From Eulemur rufifrons (taxonomy: Eukaryota > Chordata > Mammalia > Primates > Lemuridae): DNA of 64,000 nt. Under the pieces are notes generated by a model. That model ran no database searches. It was not told the DNA's origin and was given only the letters and a program-made list of their open reading frames with translations. Below, one piece after another: positions 1 through 14,871 of this stretch. The stretch lies in assembly GCF_041146395.1 (NCBI RefSeq), contig NC_090999.1, positions 66,903,001 through 66,967,000 of the forward strand, given 5' to 3'. The position numbers and the translations under genes were made by a program. The first letter of the stretch is position 1; each line of letters opens with the position of its first letter.

Positions 1-48
1 GCCTCCTGAGTAGTGGGGACTATAGGCACAAGCCACTGCACCAGCTAC
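1..48 (-). mobile_element. Alu fragment cut by the window edge, antisense
   Basis: Starts gcctcctgagtagtgggg, like the middle of an antisense Alu monomer, and continues to ccagct. The left part is outside the window. Confidence 0.6.
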
Positions 49-49
49 C

Positions 50-235
50 CTCTCTTATTCTAAACTCCTCTCCCCAAGTTCGCTCTACAGGCTCCTCATT
101 CCCTCATGCTCTTATGCTCCTTGCAAGCCCTGTACTTCCATTAATCCTCCTGGAATACTCTTCTTTCCTCTGTTGTCTTCTTGGATGGCATCTATTCATT
201 TTTTAAGATTCACCTCCAGCATCAGTTTCTCAAAA
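50..235 (+). repeat. L2 LINE remnant
   Basis: Resembles the 3' portion of L2 (pyrimidine-rich stretch resembling 'tgcaagccctgtacttcc'). Boundaries are approximate. Confidence 0.45.
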
Positions 236-294
236 ATAAAAACAAAACCAAAAATAATCTCTAAAACCTTGCTAATGAAAGTAGAGTCCCTTCA

Positions 295-405
295 GAAACA
301 CCATGGATATCACCTGGGGACTTGTTAGAAATTCAGGGTCTCAGGCCATACCCAAGGCCTACTGAACCACAATCTGCATTTTAACAGGGTTCTCAGGCAT
401 AGGAA
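295..405. repeat. hAT-type DNA transposon remnant (MER5-like)
   Basis: Contains 'atcacctggggacttgttag' and, further on, an 'aatctgcattttaacagggt' segment, typical of a common mammalian hAT non-autonomous element. The subfamily cannot be fixed by eye. Confidence 0.6.
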
Positions 406-424
406 GAAGTGGCTACTCCCATCT

Positions 425-605
425 CCCTTAGCATGTACCTACTATGTCCTATTATATGCATTTTCTCATTTAATCCTTATAGCACCCTCTTGAAATGGGC
501 ATTATCATCCATAACTTACAGATGAGAAATAAAAGAAGCTCAAGGTATCACACAGCTCCTAAGTCTTAGACCTGGGATTTTTAACCTAGTTTTGTCTGAA
601 TGTAT
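425..605 (+). repeat. MIR SINE remnant
   Basis: Pattern of conserved MIR core: 'tttaatccttatagcaccct', then a 'cagatgagaaat' segment and 'cacacagct'. Approximate ends. Confidence 0.7.
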
Positions 606-714
606 AGTCTGTTTTTCATGTATCCCAAGATACTTCATAATATGACAGAACTTAAATTGTATTCATGCCTGCCTATCTCTACTAAGGAGATAATTCCTCC
701 TTTGGAGGAAGAAT

Positions 715-783
715 TATGTCATGTTTCCCACAATGCCTAGAATACAGTAGGAACATAATAAATGTTAGTTGAGTGTTTGAATG
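715..783 (+). repeat. L2 3' end fragment
   Basis: Ends 'cctagaatacagtaggaaca' and 'aataaatgtt', typical of the L2 tail. Confidence 0.55.
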
Positions 784-2119
784 TCAGGGAAGGTATAGAA
801 GAAGTGCTGCATTTGTGAGCTGCTGGCAGGGCAGGCAGAGGGGACCCTCCCCAACAATTATACATCTACTCTTTCCCATGGGCCATTTTTCTGATATTCG
901 TTCTTAACAAAGTAAAGCAAAGGCCAATACATACACTTTTTCATAAAAGTGAGATGACATATTTCCAGCTTGGAACTGTCATACCGAATGAGCAGTCTGT
1001 GTCCATGTGAACAGACACCTTCATAATCAATCTTCAGCCCATACTCAACTCTGGTTTAAAGCAATGGTGTGACACCCACCAACTGTGTGGCTTAGAAGGG
1101 GCTGTGACCGAGCCTCCTATGCCAGTCCCTCCTTTGAAGGAAAGATAGACAAAGGAGGGACTTCAAGAGGAGTAAGAGGAAATGACAAAGATTGCTGAGG
1201 AACTTGGAGCTGCCAGGCAGAGGGGCATGAGCCGAAGGCAAGGTCAGGTGTCTCTGCCCAACTGTGCCCTCCACCTCAGGGTCAGGAAGCTATGGTCTAG
1301 AACACATTGCTTTTGTTTGCATTACTTCTCCCAAAGTAAAGTTCTTTTTGAAAAGTTTCTGCTCTTCTCAATGGAAACTAGAAGAAAAGGGCCTTATCCA
1401 CAACCAGGACAAGAGAAATCAGTCATTCACTGACCCTGAGCACTAGACAAGAGGGAGGCAGTGAATCCTCAGCCAGAGCCCTGGGGAAAGCAGGTAGGGA
1501 ACACTCTGGCTGACTGTGGAGTCAGGACAAGCTGAGCAGCATCTCTGGCTCAGGGTTCACAAGTCATCTTTTGGTTTTGCTTTTGTCGTGGTAACTGATG
1601 TTTAACTGATACAATTACCATAAAGAAATAGAGTACTGCATGGCTGAGGCAGGAGTGTGGGAGAAAGTAGGAGGAGAGAGAATTGTTGGGGAGAGCCCAG
1701 AACAATAGCATAAAATCCAGTTCCTTTTTGCGACTGCTGTCATCTCATCTGAGAGTAAAGAAAGCAATTTATCTCCGAATTGACTTTACAGATCAAATAT
1801 CTTAATCAATTGCACTGCCCCAAATTGCTTTCTCGGACAGAAGTAATAGACGCCTTCAGCAGTTCTGAATATTTTGTGTATCCACAATAAGAAAATTTGC
1901 TATGTAGTTTATAGACATTAGTGTGGCTACTTTCTTCTTCACTGTGTTTTGAAGTTTGACCATGACAGAGTTTTCAGAGTAGTAATTAGATCCCCAAGCA
2001 AGTCTCTTATAAGTGAGGTTTTCATTTTCTCCTTCCTCAAGCTTCCTTTTTTTTGTTATAAAGTTCAAAATCGAAGCTTTCACAGTTAACTGATGAAGAC
2101 ATCCTACAACGTGGAACAC

Positions 2120-2680
2120 TTTGGCTATCTAACCTTTGACCCTCTCCAGCAGAAATTCTCTACCAGGTTTAGCCAGGGCAGTCTCATTACACCTCCCTGA
2201 ACACCTGGGACTTATTTGTTATCTGCGCTGTGGTTCAAGTTCTCCCTCTGATTTTGAGTGTTGTTTCCGCCCCTCCCCTCCCTTCCTTCCATCCGATTTA
2301 CTCCCACACTTCTGGGGAAACACCCCCCGCCATCATGCCTTACTCACTGGTTCCCACTACACGTATCTCCTTTTCTGAACTCTCATTCCATTAGTGGCCC
2401 TGTGTCTCAGCACTTAATCTCCTATAAACCACGCTAATAAAATGGATATGGTGCTCCTGGCTAAATTTATCAAGTCAGACTTGGCTGGACTTCCTCTGGC
2501 CAGAGGAATGACGTGCCTTGTGGTAACAATTCATCTTACACAGTGCACTTTTCTGTTATTTAACTCACAGCAGACTATAGGATTCTAGAGAGCAGGGACC
2601 CTGATTCGTTCTTCTGTGTAGCCTCCTCGGTACCCAGCACAGGGCTAGCCACCTAGAAGCAGCCATTGATTTCATTTGGA
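2120..2680 (+). repeat. Degraded L2-like block
   Basis: Pyrimidine-rich stretch, then 'gagagcagggaccctgattc' and 'acccagcacagggctag' near 2590-2660, which is L2 3' end-like. The first part is too diverged for certainty. Confidence 0.45.
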
Positions 2681-3139
2681 ATCTGAGAAAACTCAATGGA
2701 GTCCAGACGGTTTTAGTGCAATTGAATGAACGTGTGGAAGATGAGTGACATCACTACAATTCACGGAGAAGTCAGGATTTCCTTCTGGAATAGGTTTCAC
2801 GTGTGAAGCACTGTGGTACCCGCACAGTAGGAGTGTGATGGTGGCAGCCATGCCCCAGCTGGAGATGGCAGAGAGATGCAGCCTAGCCAGGGTGGACGCA
2901 TGGCTGCTAGCCACTTGCTCCCTGGGTTTGTGCCTTCACGATGACTAGAGCCTAGGAGAATCCTGAAGGGGGATGGTAAGCCTGTTTGTCTTGATGCCAA
3001 CTCTAATTGATTTATGTTGACTGCCTGAAGCACTCTGTTGAAAAGGATTTGAAAATGGCTCTGGGATCAGTGGAACAGAACACCATAATTACCCAGCAAT
3101 GTGGCACTGGCATGGTCTACGTGCTGCCCCTGACCTTGA

Positions 3140-3560
3140 TGGTATGAAGTAATAAAGAAGTCCAAGACAGGTCTCTGCCCGCAGAGATTTACAATCTAAC
3201 TGGAGAAATAATATATTCATTGTATCATTAGTGAACAAAATTTTAGAGTGGTAAATTGTAGAATGGAGGTGATGTGAATGTAATATGTAAAGCTTAAAAA
3301 ATTTATGGCACAGTAATTAAAAAAATGCAAGGGGGAGAGTAGATGAATGTGGGCTGAAACGATCAGGGAAAATCTGTGTAGGTGAAAGGCGTAAGCAGGG
3401 GCCCTCCTCCGAGGAATGAGGTTTAGACAGGCATGGAGGAAGGGAGAGAAATCGTGCTCTCAATGGAATGAGGATGGCATTTGACAAAAAGGGTGAGAGA
3501 AATAATTAGCCTCTGCTGAATTGTGTAAGGGAGCAATAGGAAAGGGTGCCATTGGGAAAA
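3140..3560 (-). repeat. Degraded L2-like block, antisense
   Basis: Purine-rich stretch with 'gagatttacaatctaactgg' and gain-of-weight-type L2 antisense phrases such as 'agacaggcatggaggaag'. Boundaries are uncertain. Confidence 0.4.
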
Positions 3561-4149
3561 GGGTATTTGACAAGAGACTGGGTAAGGGGACTTAGCTTCT
3601 TTTAATAATTGGAAGTGAACCCCATAATCTTGTGCCCCAGCTTTACCCAAGTGGAAGAGACAGGCAGGAACATAGAGCCCCTTGTTAAAGTGTCGTGCTG
3701 TCTGTGGTGGCTCCATCCACGAAGAGGAGCCACGAGGAAGGGCCCAGAGAATGTGCTGTTGCTCTTATGCATCTGGGTGAGTCCAAGGCAGAATTTCTCT
3801 GAGAGGAGTCTGGGCAGAAAAATCCATAGCTTGCAAGGAGCATGAAGTCCCTTCACAGAAGGACATCGATAACTGGACACCCAAAAGGATTTTATCCTGA
3901 AAACTCAGAGCTTGTCATGTATATATATTATTGTATTTTCATTTTCACAGATTGGATATGATGGTGATGCCAGTAGGGACACATGATCTGTTTTCATATG
4001 GGAAGTCTGAGATGTAGAGAATTTAAATGCCCCATGGATTAGAAAGTATGTTATGTTAATAGAAGAGTCTTCAAATACAGACAATACTAGTTTATTATAC
4101 CTTAAAATGTGCACTGCATCTTGTCTCTCCATCTTTTTTCAGCAGGCAG

Positions 4150-4370
4150 GCAGTTTACTTAGTAGTTAAAACCTGTTCTCTGGAGCCAGAGTACCTGTGT
4201 TTGAAACTGGCCTCTATCACTGTGATGTATCTAACTACTCCTTGCCTCAGTGCATCTGTGAAATGCAATACCTACATCACAGAGTTGCTGTAAGGCTTAA
4301 AATGGAAAATGCTCAGAAGAGGGTTTCACACATAGTGAGCACTAGAGTGTTAGCTATTATTTGTGGTTTG
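4150..4370 (+). repeat. MIR SINE, nearly complete
   Basis: Contains 'ttctctggagccagagtacc', the MIR core region, 'gttgctgtaaggcttaaaat' and 'cacatagtgagcactag' in order. Confidence 0.8.
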
Positions 4371-6724
4371 AGAAGGTAAAGGAAGAAAAGGCATGATTAT
4401 ATGTTTGCATGTTTGAAACTAACTGTTCCTGGATTGGAAATCATATCATTAAATATTCTAAAAATAGTCTGCAAGTCTGAAAATTCTCTAATTGAACACA
4501 TTGTGCTATTTAATTTATTTCCAAGATATGTGAAGAGTTCAGAGATAGAAAAGGGAATGCTCATTTGATAACATCCACTGGTAAAATCAAGCTTCATAAT
4601 AGCCACAAAATGGATGAAATGCTACGTGTCTCAAAATCTGCAAACATGGATTTTTGTCCCAATTTTTCATTTTCTAATGAAGCTAAAGGCAATAGACTTG
4701 CTCTTAGCAAAAACTACAATGAGGAGTTAACTTTTATTTTACATTAATATTTAATGATTGTGTATGCTTCAGGAAAGTAGAAACAACATAGTTTATTGCC
4801 CAGTTTGATCACCCAGTATGACATAAGTCCTGCATAGAAGACAGTCATTTGTCTGCCAAAAGTGATCTTAAAGGTCTGTTATAAATCTATTAGAAAAAAG
4901 GAATCAATTTCTTTAAGCCTTACATGAGGAAAAATTCTAGCTGGGTAAAATTACCCTTGCCAAAAACAATTAAAGGCAAAATTAGAAAGGCTGCCATTTA
5001 AGGATAAATCATTAAGAGGCTTTCAAGATACTAACATATTTTTCAGATTGATTCTCTGCCTCTAAACAGATGGATTTATGTTATGTAATATTTTAATATA
5101 AGCTCTAATTAAATTATCCTCGGCAGGTGGTATTTTAAAATAAAGTTAATTAGTATTTTCTATTTTAGCAATTCAATCATGTACAATGTGTTCTTATCAA
5201 TGTGATTTCCTAGTTTTGTTGGGAAAAATAGGAAAAGGACCCCGAAATAATTTGAGGAGCAAGCTCACAGTGTAATGCTGATTTGCCATTCATGCAAAAT
5301 GGGTTGAAAAATGGAGTGCCTTTGAGTCTTATATTGGGCTTGGCTGAACCCCAGGACACTGACAAACAGAGCCGGCTGGCTAGCTGTTTATAACCACACT
5401 CAGCCTTTGCTAAGCTTTGACCAGGCTGAGGTATCTATGGACACAGCTTGTGTGTCGGATACAACATATAGGAATCTCCAGCCCCTTTTTCTTTTGTGTA
5501 GACACTCTTTCAAAGGTAGCCACGGCACACAGCAGGACTGAGACAGCCTGGAGTCTCACTTTGTTCCCAGCAGAAGGACTTTCCTTTGGTAACGCTCCCA
5601 AGTCAATGCTTAGCTTCTTCAGCAGCTGGAAAGCTGATTGTGTTTCTTCTTTTGTTTGCTTTTTCTTTTCTTCTTTCACTCCCACCCCCTACCTAAAACA
5701 TTTTCCTGAGGGAATTATGATCCTTTAGGTTGTTTAACAAAGTAACCTCCCAAGAGATTGTACAAAACATGCAAAAGGGATGTATTTCTTTTTGATTTAA
5801 TTTTCACCTTCAGAATTCAAAACTGTTGAACTGTAAATCCTTTTGGGGGAAAATTTAAATAACTCTTTTTTCTGTATATTTGCAAGTGCAAGGTAATTTT
5901 TTTTTTTTTTAAGGAGGGAGAAGAAAATTAGTATGAAGGAGCAAGAGGAAATCACAAAGACAAATGAAAATAAAAAGTCATTAAGTATACCATAGTTAAA
6001 CAGCAGCAGCAGCCCAAGTTCACATACGTGATTTATATGTGTACCATGGGTCAGATGATGTCATCCAATCTCAAAAGTTGTATAAAATAAAAACTTGATA
6101 TAACCTATTTAACCAATCAGAATGTACATATCTCTCTCATGTTCCACCGGGCAATGACATTGCACTGTATTTAGAAGAGACTTTGTAGGACCGTTGATTT
6201 TAGACGACCAACCAAGGATCAGTCACACTGGTTGCTTTAGTGGTCAGTTCTGCTTAGTTAAAATGGTCAAATCTCTGCAAATGTGGCTTTAGGCATGTAT
6301 CTTCCTTCCCTGTAAATAGTCATTCTAAGAATGCTCTTCAAGATCTTGCCACAGCTATTTAACCAGGGTCTACATACCAGACACAGAGTTTGGCCCTAAA
6401 AAGTATGGTGCATGACTTTGGTGACCCACAGTGGGGGGTAGATCTGGAGGATGAATGCAAGGATGGGCAATTTAAGCCACTGTGCCAACATGGTGTACAG
6501 GATTCTGAGCTGCTCTGCTGGGATGTCTGTTTATCTTTAGAGCCTCTTCTTCCTCCATGCTCCCTCTTGTCTATTCTGGCTGTCAATTTAACCCTGCATA
6601 CAAATAGCCTGTGACAATAGAGTCAAGGATGGATGGCTTAAAAGGGTCTGGGACAGTGTATTTCATCATAAAGGAGACTACCCAGCAATGGAAAAAACCT
6701 TTCCCCCTTTTTTAAGAGAGAAAA

Positions 6725-6865
6725 ATCAATGAATCAGCAATCAACTCATGTCTGTGCACCTGCTAAGTGCCTGCCCCTGTGGGAGGCACCTTGGGGTTAC
6801 AGAAAAGTGCAAGGTACAGCTCTCCCTCCTGCGACTTACAACTTAGCTGTGGACAAAAACATCCC
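6725..6865 (-). repeat. L2/L3-like fragment, antisense
   Basis: Contains 'cacctgctaagtgcctgccc' followed by a 'ggggttacagaaaagtgcaa' segment, an antisense L2/L3 signature. Approximate. Confidence 0.45.
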
Positions 6866-9047
6866 AGTGAAGTGATAACATTCAGGACAGAGCCACATGA
6901 GAGAAATGTAAACTAAACAGTATAGGCTGTAAGTGCCAAAGGAGTGGTGACTAAATGTGGGTTTCCACAGCTGTTTATCAGGATGAGATCAAAATAGGGA
7001 TCAACTGATTATCATCACAGTAGGAAGAAAAACCCTGTAATTCAAACATTTCATGGACACCAGAGTGAAAATATAGAGAGACAGAGTATAATAATTGTCT
7101 ATTTTTTCAATATTAAACTTTCAATAGGATTCTGTTTTTTTCTTTTTCTTTTAAAACAGGATTGTTTTAACTACCTTGACAGACTAAACTTATATGAGCA
7201 TTTGAACATGGAGGAAAAGAAATAAGAGCCTTTTGGTTTAAAACTTCAATATGAAATGTATTAAATAAAGAAGATTCTTTTATGAAAGGCTTCTAAAGTT
7301 GTCTTACATTTCTTAAATCAATCTGTAGCACATAATCAGTAAAACCGTATCATTTAAACAGAAAGATCATAACTTAGAAACTCACCCTTATGCAGCTGTA
7401 TCCTATTATGGGCTGTAACTTAACACATGAGTTTCAGAAGTTGTTAAAATTGAGTTCAGACTAACAAATCCTAACTGTTAAAAAAAAAAAATCTCTGCTG
7501 AGATGAGACAGCAGTCCATGAAGAGGCCCCAGATTTGATCTCCCAGGGTGGGTGTCTGTCATATTTTATCATTGATCTGCTAAATCTTATTTATCTATGA
7601 GAAATAAATGTATTAGGACAGATAAGGCCATTGAGTGATCAAGAAGCTACCTTTTTTTTTCTTTTAAAAATTGTCCTCTAGGGGTGAGATTTTTAGTATT
7701 TACACTTTACCAAATGTATATTTCCTGAAAAAAGAAAAAGAACCAGCTCATATGCCACCCATAGCGGAACTGAAACCTATATTTTTCTTAGTATAAATTC
7801 AAATAAAAATAGTTGTATCCTGTAATAAATAAAGTAAAATTAGCATTTGAATAGGCTTTAGTAGAATAGATATCCACCGTTTTGATGCTAGAATTATCAG
7901 AGTTCAAATTATTGTAATTAAGATGCAGTCATTATTCTAAAAGGAGCTAGCAAGCAGTGCAAGGTTTTGTTTGTTTGTTGAAGCTGTATTCTTCCAGGCA
8001 TACTTTATGTAGTGGAGTGCAATGCAATATATGTAGGGATTTTATTGCACAAGAGACATCGTCCCTTACATCCTATTCCATTCCTTTCTGTGAAATGTGA
8101 AAACTATAAATTTATCATCAAATTTATAGATTTCAAATAACTACACTAAAAAGCATGGCATGGAGAAAATACTTGACTCTTGAGGATTTTCACTCTCTCA
8201 TGCTGCATATAGCTAGATTCACGATTACTAAGATGTTTTTAATAGGCCTATAGTCTGTTTCAATTTTTCCAAAGGGTAAAAATGTACTCTTTGAAGTAAA
8301 GTATTCACCTATATGATATAAATAAAACCTTTCATGTAGAAAAATGTTTTTCCAAATGGAAGAGTTAATGCACCTCAAATATGTGAGAAATTTGCTTCCA
8401 ATTGTGCAATCTTTAGTAAAGATTCCATCTTACTTTTTCATTATAAAATTTGGGAAAAATATCAGTGAAATCTAACATATCACTTTATAAGTCAATGCTA
8501 GAAATCAACTCATTCTCATGGCTTCAATGACAACTAAGATAGCTTTTAAACAATCTTTTTGAAAATGTTTCCTTGATTTTGGCCTTCGATCAGTGAAAGT
8601 GGTTTCTCTCCATAAACCTGTTTGACATTCACAAATCTTGCATCTTGCCTGAGTTGGCAAATGGTTTCTTGCTGAGAAAAAGCTGCAATCCTGACTTAGG
8701 TATCATGAAGTGTACCTCTAACAGATGTCAATATAAACTTTTCCCCAATGCAACAGAAGGCCATAAACTTCTAGGACTAATCTAGGATCACCGTTAACTC
8801 CAATAGCTCCCTATTACCTGCATGTCAGCATGACTCAACCTGCCTTCTGGGCTGCTCTCTGCCTGCCCCGGTGCATTGTTCCTGTATTGCCCAATCTGTC
8901 TTTGGACAAGCTGGTCCTTCTCCTAAAAAATGCCCTTCCTGTCTCCACTTTCCTGTCATATTCCTGTTTAGATGTGACTACTTAATGGGGTCCCTTCAGA
9001 CTCCCAGAAAAGTTAATTTCTTTCCTCTCTCTGTTTTTCTTAACAGA

Positions 9048-9276
9048 TACAAGTTGAGCATCTTAAATCTGAAAATCTGAAATCTGAAATGCTCCAAAAT
9101 CTGGGATTTTTTGAGTGCTGACTTCAAGGAAATGCTCATTGGAGCATTTCATATTTCATATTTTCAGATTTCAAATGCTCAAGTATATATAATGCAAATA
9201 TTCTAAAATCCAAAAAAATATGAAATCTGAAAAACTCCTGGTCACAACATTTCAGATAAGGGATATTCAAACTATA
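9048..9276. mobile_element. Tigger-type (MER44/Tigger7-like) DNA transposon remnant
   Basis: The ends are inverted copies: 'caagttgagcatcttaaatc' near 9050 and, inverted, 'gataagggatattcaaact' near 9255-9273. A short non-autonomous element in LIX1 intron 1. The family name is from memory. Confidence 0.65.
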
Positions 9277-9309
9277 CTGCCATTATAACACTAATGACAT
9301 GGTAATTAG

Positions 9310-9555
9310 CACCACTGAGAGGCAATGTCTTGCGATGTCCAAAGGTGAGGAGTTGGAAGACAGAATTTGAATACTGGCTCTGTCACTTACTAGCTATGTG
9401 ATCTTGGGCAAGTCACTTTAACTTCCAGGAGCCTCAGTTCTCTCATCTATAAATAACAATAGTACCTACATTATGGGCTTACTGTGAAGAATAAATGATT
9501 CTAGCATAGTGCCTATCACATAGTGAAGACTTGACATCTTAGTGTTACTATTACA
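9310..9555 (+). repeat. MIR SINE, nearly complete
   Basis: Strong MIR core: 'ctctgtcacttactagctat', 'gtgatcttgggcaagtcact' and 'cctcagttctctcatctata'. One of the best preserved MIRs in the window. Confidence 0.88.
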
Positions 9556-12500
9556 TGGATGAAGGAGGAGCCCAAAGATGGCAGATAAACATATTGTGCT
9601 CTCATAATTTGAAGAGTTAACACTTAGATTAGGATCTGAAAGTGTAGCCATCTTGAATCACGTGGTGATTTCTTTTGAGAAAGCACATGAGGGCTTATCA
9701 AACAGTGGCAAACAAATAGAAAGCTCACATACTTCTTCACAAGTGTGGATGGGGCTGGTTTTAGGGTAGCTCATCTTTGGTTGTGATGCATGACCCATGA
9801 AAAGAAATTGGAAATTGCACAAAACCAAGGATGGAAAGCAATGTGGAGACATGCCATATTTTGTCTGCAGAGATTCTGTCTAGTAGTGTGGAGACTTCCA
9901 GTGCAACTTATTACAAAAATGGAGAACAGTCCAGTGTCAGCTTGGATGAAAAAATTTCAAATTGAGTTCACCTTATTTAAAACCTCTTTCCATTATTTTT
10001 CATATAAAATGTAAAATAAGGGAAAGGACAAAAAGAGTTATGGAATTCATTTCCTTCCAAGAGAGAAAATAAAAAACAAATCACAACTATTAATATTATA
10101 AGATGAACACCTTGTGCAAAATAACATGACAGATTTAATGTATTGCAAAGTGCCATTTGCAGGACCTTCTTGGCTGAGAAAAACATTTGAATTTTATTTC
10201 TTTAAAGGAATGTAACTATTCCCGTGTGCATATGTCTCAGACCAGAGGATTTCCTGGGTGCTTTTCCTGACCAACTTGAAGAGAAAATTCAGTTACTATT
10301 GCTTGTTTTTAAGCAAATCAAAAGCCAACGGAGGGTAACAAACGAATCAAATGATCATTTACATTTGCTGCATTATGTGTGACCAAAGAGATAGAAAAAA
10401 ACTGCCTTTACATTCACAGAAAATAAATTTTGAAACAGTGGCTTTTTTGTGTATATATTCCTATGTTCAAATGGGCTGGGTTTTAAAAATTCTTGGACCA
10501 GTTTTTCACCTTGTAGAAAAGCAACGTAGCAATTTTTCTTAAGGAATTGGCAATGATGTGCTCAAGCGCTCAGCCCTTTACTTCTGGCAGAAAGAGATTG
10601 GAGGGGGAGGGGAGGAGCCAGGAGTGACTAGGAGAGGGGACTGCTCAGATTCTGCCATTCAAGGCTGGTGGCAGCTTTTTAGAGGCTGCCAATAGGAGTG
10701 TGGTGGCAGCAACTTATGGGTGTGCCAAAGAAAATGGGTCCATACACCAAACTCTGGCACGTGCAGCACCCACGGTTTGCCAGGGCATGGCGAGGGCCCA
10801 GACAGACTTTTCATGTCCTGCCCCAGGAAATAAACAAGCCCGTTCCCACTTATTCCATGAGGATGGCAAGATGTTTTGGTGTTATGAAAACTCCTGGTAC
10901 AGAAATTTGCCATTTGGCTTACTTTCATTTAGTCATTTTTCAGATTAGAAAAGCCGCAAGGAAGAGGATCAGCAGTTTAATATTCATAGCTATTATTATT
11001 AGGTCATGGGAGAAGTTGCAGGGTGACAGTCCTTTCTAGGGTAAGCCAGTAATGCTATCTGGGCAAATTTAGTTCTATGTTAATGAATGAAATATACAAA
11101 ATAGGACACTTTTTTATTTTTCCATATAAAAGAATTCCTGCAAAGTTCTGGAGGACAGAACTTAATGTATGCTTCATTGTAACCCTTTTCCTATTCTATC
11201 TCTCTTCTAAACTATAAACAATTGCCAAAAGTTCAGCTTAAAAAGTGGGCCATACAATTTCAGATTTAAACTTCTTAAATTTTCAATGAGCTGGGTGAAA
11301 AATTTCCCCTCTATTTCTTTTTCCTGCTTCCACTATCCAAACCGCCAGCCTAAGACCCCTGCTCCTATACAATTTATCCAAAGCTTTGGGCAGCCCAGGA
11401 GCCCTTTTATCCCTCACTAGTGAATTCAATACTATTGTAAGAGAGAGACATTCTTTCCTTCTCTTTTCACTTAAAAAAACATACCAAATCTGAATAGACT
11501 CCAGGCTAGACTAGGGGAGGGACTGATTTTTATTGGATCTGACATAGCTATTGACAAATGCTTGAAGACAATATTTAAAAAAAGAGGAAGAAAGAAAAGG
11601 CTTTCACTTTATGCCTTAGAGGACAGATTGGTTACAATTTAATTTCCAAGAGGAAAAATTTACAGAATAAAATAGCCTAACATTTCTCTTTCTTCACCAT
11701 GCATATGAGAAATATAAACTAAAGGGACATCTGGAAAAGAACACTATTCAGCAATCAGAAAGTAAAATTCAAACCATTGATGTTTTGATGGAGACAAACA
11801 TAACTAGATTCACAAAGAGGAAAGCTGTAACCTATTGAAGTTAAAAAAAAAATTCATATGCATTTTACCTTTTGGGCAGTGCTATAGCAAAATTCTATTT
11901 CAGAAGCCCTTTGTAATATGAAACCTACTGTAGATAAGATACAACATGAAGATAGTCTGCTTTGCAGCAACAGGAAATCAAATTGGTTCCAGAAACAAAG
12001 TTATATGACAAATGGTTTAATAGCATTGCACGAATTGGAAAGCTTGATTGAATTATTTTTATAATCACTAAAAAAAGAGATTTTGAAATAACTTTGCCAT
12101 ACCATGTAGATGCAGGGTGGGAACCCGGGGGAGTGCCGCGGAGGTTGGGAGGCATCTTATTTTATTGGCCTTTTAACTAAAGCGTTATAATTTGTTATCA
12201 CAAAATTTAAGAGCACAGTGGTGATTTATTGTTAACTGTTGTTTGCAACAAAAATTTTCACACATACAATACCTGATTTAACATAATAGAGATACGTTGT
12301 GGAGTATTAAATAGGTTAACAAATTACATACATTTTATTGTCATTTCCAAGTTATTTTTAGTTTTAATCTAAGTACCAGTCAGCCTAGCTTTATTTAAAA
12401 AGCATCTGAAAAAGTTTATTAAGTCTTAGGCAGGTCTTAGATTTTAGGAGAGACTTCTAAACAGTTAGCAAGATGTATTACTGACAAAATAACCTAGCAC

Positions 12501-12675
12501 CTAATGCCTGTAGGTGAAATGAAATCATTCTTCTGACTGAAGTCAGGAACAAGTTAAACATCACTTAGACCACAGCACACGACTACAGACATTTAGGAGA
12601 AATCGTACTTAAATAGGATGTGACTAGACGTTTAGGACTATTTTCTAAAAAGTCAAAAAACTTCTTTCCCCTTCA

Positions 12676-13100
<425 letters not shown>

Positions 13101-14589
13101 AATGCTGTGCAGCTTTCTGACTTGGGTATTTCTTTTGGTCCTCCACGTTCAACTGAGTTGTCCTCAAAATATGGAATCAAGAAGGTTATTTCCCAAGGAA
13201 ATTTCCTAAGTAACAAGGGAGCTTCCAGCTCAGAACTGCCAGCCACATATTATTAGTATCATCAGTATAAATTTAAAATTTCAATGTAATTCTCCTTTGC
13301 TAAGGGAGTGCTATACAGATTGTGGATGTAGCCAGTCACCAGATTATGCTTTGCATTTGAATTCAGGAGCAATTCGTCTGGAAGCCAAGGTTTGTTTTTT
13401 TTTCCTCCACCCAAATTATAGTCACTTTTGTTGGGCAGTGGCAAGTAAAACCTGGTGGACTGTCTTACTGTTTGCCTGGGAATATTTGTTTCCCTATTTA
13501 CCCTTTAAGGCAAATCAGTCCCAAGATTGATTTTAATTAATTCCCTAGTCATTCGCTTCTTTTCATTTCATGATAACTCTTTCTATTAAAAATTTCAGAA
13601 CAAGCAAAAATATTTTTCAGAAAAATAGGTAGTTATTAAAAGATCTTAAGAAAACAGAGATTCTTTTTCTACCTATGTATATTCTACACTGCCCATAACA
13701 ATTTGTTAAATAATCTTTCCACAGGAGACATAAATATAAGTCACGGGATTCCTTTGCAACAATAAAAATTTATAAACCAGTTATAAAATAACTAATTTTA
13801 GTGGCTGTAACCTAAGTTAGTTATTGAAGGGTTATTGAGGATTTTTAAACTTTTATTTAAAATATTTTTCCAGGGTAGGCACAAGAGATTGCTTTCCAAT
13901 GTTTCTTCCAATTTTCAGATTCCATAATTAGGTTGTATTTTATGATGCACTGAAATAAGTCCTTTAAAAACTATGTAAAACCCAAATGCCTTCCATGTGA
14001 TCAGCTTCTTCAGCTAGTTGGTAGAAGAGTGGGCTTAATAAAAGGAAACAGAAGGAATGGAGCTGTAATAATAATTCTTGTTATAATGACTATCACTTAG
14101 CAAATGCTGGCAGGAAGTATATGCCACACAGAAAATAGACATGGGCCTGCCCCAGAGCACAGAGACATTCTTATAAAATAAGAACTTGAAAGAAATAGCA
14201 CTTTGTATTAAGACACTTCTTTAAATAGGGTCCCAAAGCGCACTTAACAAGTCCTATACCAAATAGGAAATTGTCAACATCCTTGCTCTCCAGGAGCTTA
14301 AAATTTAAAACAGAAACTAGATGGCTTGTGAAAAAAAAACTGTTATTAATTGATTGAACACAAAGTATAAGTGAATGCAAGTACTTTCATTCTAATATTG
14401 AATTGGAAACCAAGATGTTTAAGATTTCCATTAGAAAGCCAGGAAAAATAATATGGGCTTCTCAAAGAAGTAAAACTGATGATATAAAAAGATAAAAATA
14501 AGAAATGCTTGGATTTCAATCAATAAATGGTCATTTCTATGGGCTTAAATTTAATTCCAGCAGTGTTTAAAATACTTTGGTTATATCGT

Positions 14590-14757
14590 GGTAGAAGGAA
14601 CACTGAATTTGGGATCAATAAGGCCTAGGGTTTGATGTTCATTATCCATGTAACCTTGAAGAAGAGACTCATCTTCTCTGCTCAGAGTTTTTATCTATAA
14701 AATTAAGGGATTAAGCTGGATGTTCTCTTTCAGTTCTAACATCTATGATTCTATGGC
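14590..14757 (+). repeat. MIR SINE, 3' part
   Basis: MIR-like with 'catgtaaccttgaagaagag' and a tail of the 'ttctaacatctatgattcta' type. Confidence 0.7.
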
Positions 14758-14871
14758 TATATTACAAATGAGCACAAATATCATCACAAATATTTTAGCC
14801 TTCTGTAAGTTCACATATTTATTTCCTAAAAGCTGAACTTGTCTTCGAACAAATCACTTCTATTTCCACAG

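Noticed and set aside
10698..11039. 113-codon and overlapping 82-codon plus-strand open frames
   Set aside because: They lie in LIX1 intron 1 on the other strand, share no motif with a known protein and overlap each other in different frames.
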